Positions 63,438 to 64,000 of a DNA stretch of 64,000 nucleotides are shown here, one piece after another (positions within the stretch are counted from its first letter, which is position 1; each line of letters opens with the position of its first letter). The notes beneath the pieces were generated by a model. That model was not told the DNA's origin and searched no databases. It saw nothing but the letters and a program-made list of their open reading frames with translations. Source of the stretch: Trichopria drosophilae (lineage: Eukaryota; Arthropoda; Insecta; Hymenoptera; Diapriidae); assembly GCA_030407085.1 (NCBI GenBank), contig CM059582.1, positions 85,777,501 to 85,841,500 of the forward strand, in the 5' to 3' direction. The position numbers were made by a program, and so were the translations under genes.

Positions 63438-64000
63438 GTTGCTTGGTTGTACCTAAAAAAAAACCAAGGGGATTACCCTACGTAGGTTGGGTCTACTTTT
63501 AGATTTGGGCCAACCTTATCCTTTGTTATTCCAATTATATCACCTACTAACAGAGTGTAAGCAGAATTAGTAAGACAATCACAGTTTACTATCCATTGAC
63601 CCATATACAGCAATAACAAAACAACAAAACACAAAAAAAAATAGATAAAGGTGGGAGGGGGTAGTGGTCCCTCAACTATAGAGGTACCAGTGTAGCATCT
63701 AGACTCTTCGGGGACGTAGGCCGGGACGTCTTCCCCCCGGGTGCGCCGGCGAAAGGGAGACATGCGGCGCTGCTGTCTTGCGTGGACGACCTGGGCGCCT
63801 ACGGGGTGGGGTCGCTTTAGTCGTCTCCACTGGCCTTATCACTCGGGGCACCTTACTGCGGCGTAGCATGGGGGTTCGCTCAATCGGGTTCGCTCAATCG
63901 GTGGCCGGTCGGGGCTGTTTCGATGGCCGCCCACGGCGACGTGGTAATGGTTCTTTTCCTAACGAGTCCGGACTCCTCATTTTTAATTGAGGGTCCTTAG
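63438..64000. other. Unassigned right edge
   Basis: Next to the Gag-like start is a T-run plus AG on the minus strand (a possible 3' splice site at about 63450-63465). A 96-codon minus frame (63473-63763) has a single hydrophobic stretch (FIYFFLCFVVLLLLYMGQWIV), but nothing else supports it. A 16-bp tandem duplication (GGTTCGCTCAATCGG) occurs near 63872-63903. No feature assigned. Confidence 0.35.

Noticed and set aside
62380..63456. A 358-codon plus-strand frame opposite the Gag-like ORF
   Set aside because: Gly/Arg-rich antisense; the minus frame has the CCHC knuckle and a better composition.
63473..63763. A 96-codon minus frame with one transmembrane-like stretch
   Set aside because: Only one hydrophobic segment in AT-rich DNA, no signal, no conservation evidence.

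Overview
The window looks like repeat-rich nuclear DNA of an arthropod, most likely an insect. I infer this from the mix of Ty3/Gypsy elements with an env gene, a CsRn1-type Gypsy, BEL/Pao and Penelope-like elements, TTAA-flanked MITEs and an AT-rich satellite. The species cannot be resolved. I found no convincing host gene, tRNA or rRNA gene. The window is a nest of mobile elements of different ages, mostly AT-rich, with an abrupt GC-rich block from about 61.1 kb to the end.

Layout. (1) 1-5588, minus: a decayed Ty3/Gypsy element (element A: gag, protease, RT with its catalytic segment deleted, RNase H, integrase). (2) 6418-8808: a satellite of ~142-bp monomers with hints of a six-monomer higher-order unit. 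(3) 8960-9190: an LTR-promoter-like stretch next to a scrap of Gypsy RT. (4) 9193-31562: two head-to-head Penelope-like copies. The minus copy is split by a 17.8-kb provirus (ERV-1, 9933-27731, minus), with the 4-bp target duplication CATG on both sides. ERV-1 has ~1.8-kb LTRs, a PBS, a polypurine tract, gag, pol, env and, unusually, extra reading frames: a coiled-coil uORF before gag and, after env, a second predicted membrane glycoprotein and two small Cys-containing proteins. (5) 31563-60480, plus: an older, heavily mutated relative (ERV-2). It is interrupted by a 738-bp TRIM (36554-37291), a TTAA-flanked MITE (39846-40714) and a CsRn1-like Gypsy element (43167-59045, minus). The CsRn1 element's 5' LTR is itself interrupted by a BEL/Pao element (49954-56615, plus). 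(6) 60487-61105: a truncated second MITE. (7) 61106-64000: GC-rich DNA with an intact 388-codon Gag-like frame ending in a CCHC knuckle.

Insertion order from the nesting: ERV-2 came first, then the TRIM, MITE and CsRn1 element inside it, then BEL/Pao inside CsRn1. The Penelope pair came before ERV-1, which has nearly identical LTRs and is probably one of the youngest insertions.

Most notable are ERV-1's organisation (extra genes, a G-patch plus CCHC plus AT-hook linker between RNase H and integrase, a 113/123-bp leader array, and a 47-bp perfect RNA hairpin between uORF and gag), an LTR-encoded 154-aa ORF kept in both CsRn1 LTRs, and hammerhead-like cores in the Penelope pseudo-LTRs. ERV-1 as it stands is broken in gag, pol and env; the breaks are described but not repaired here.
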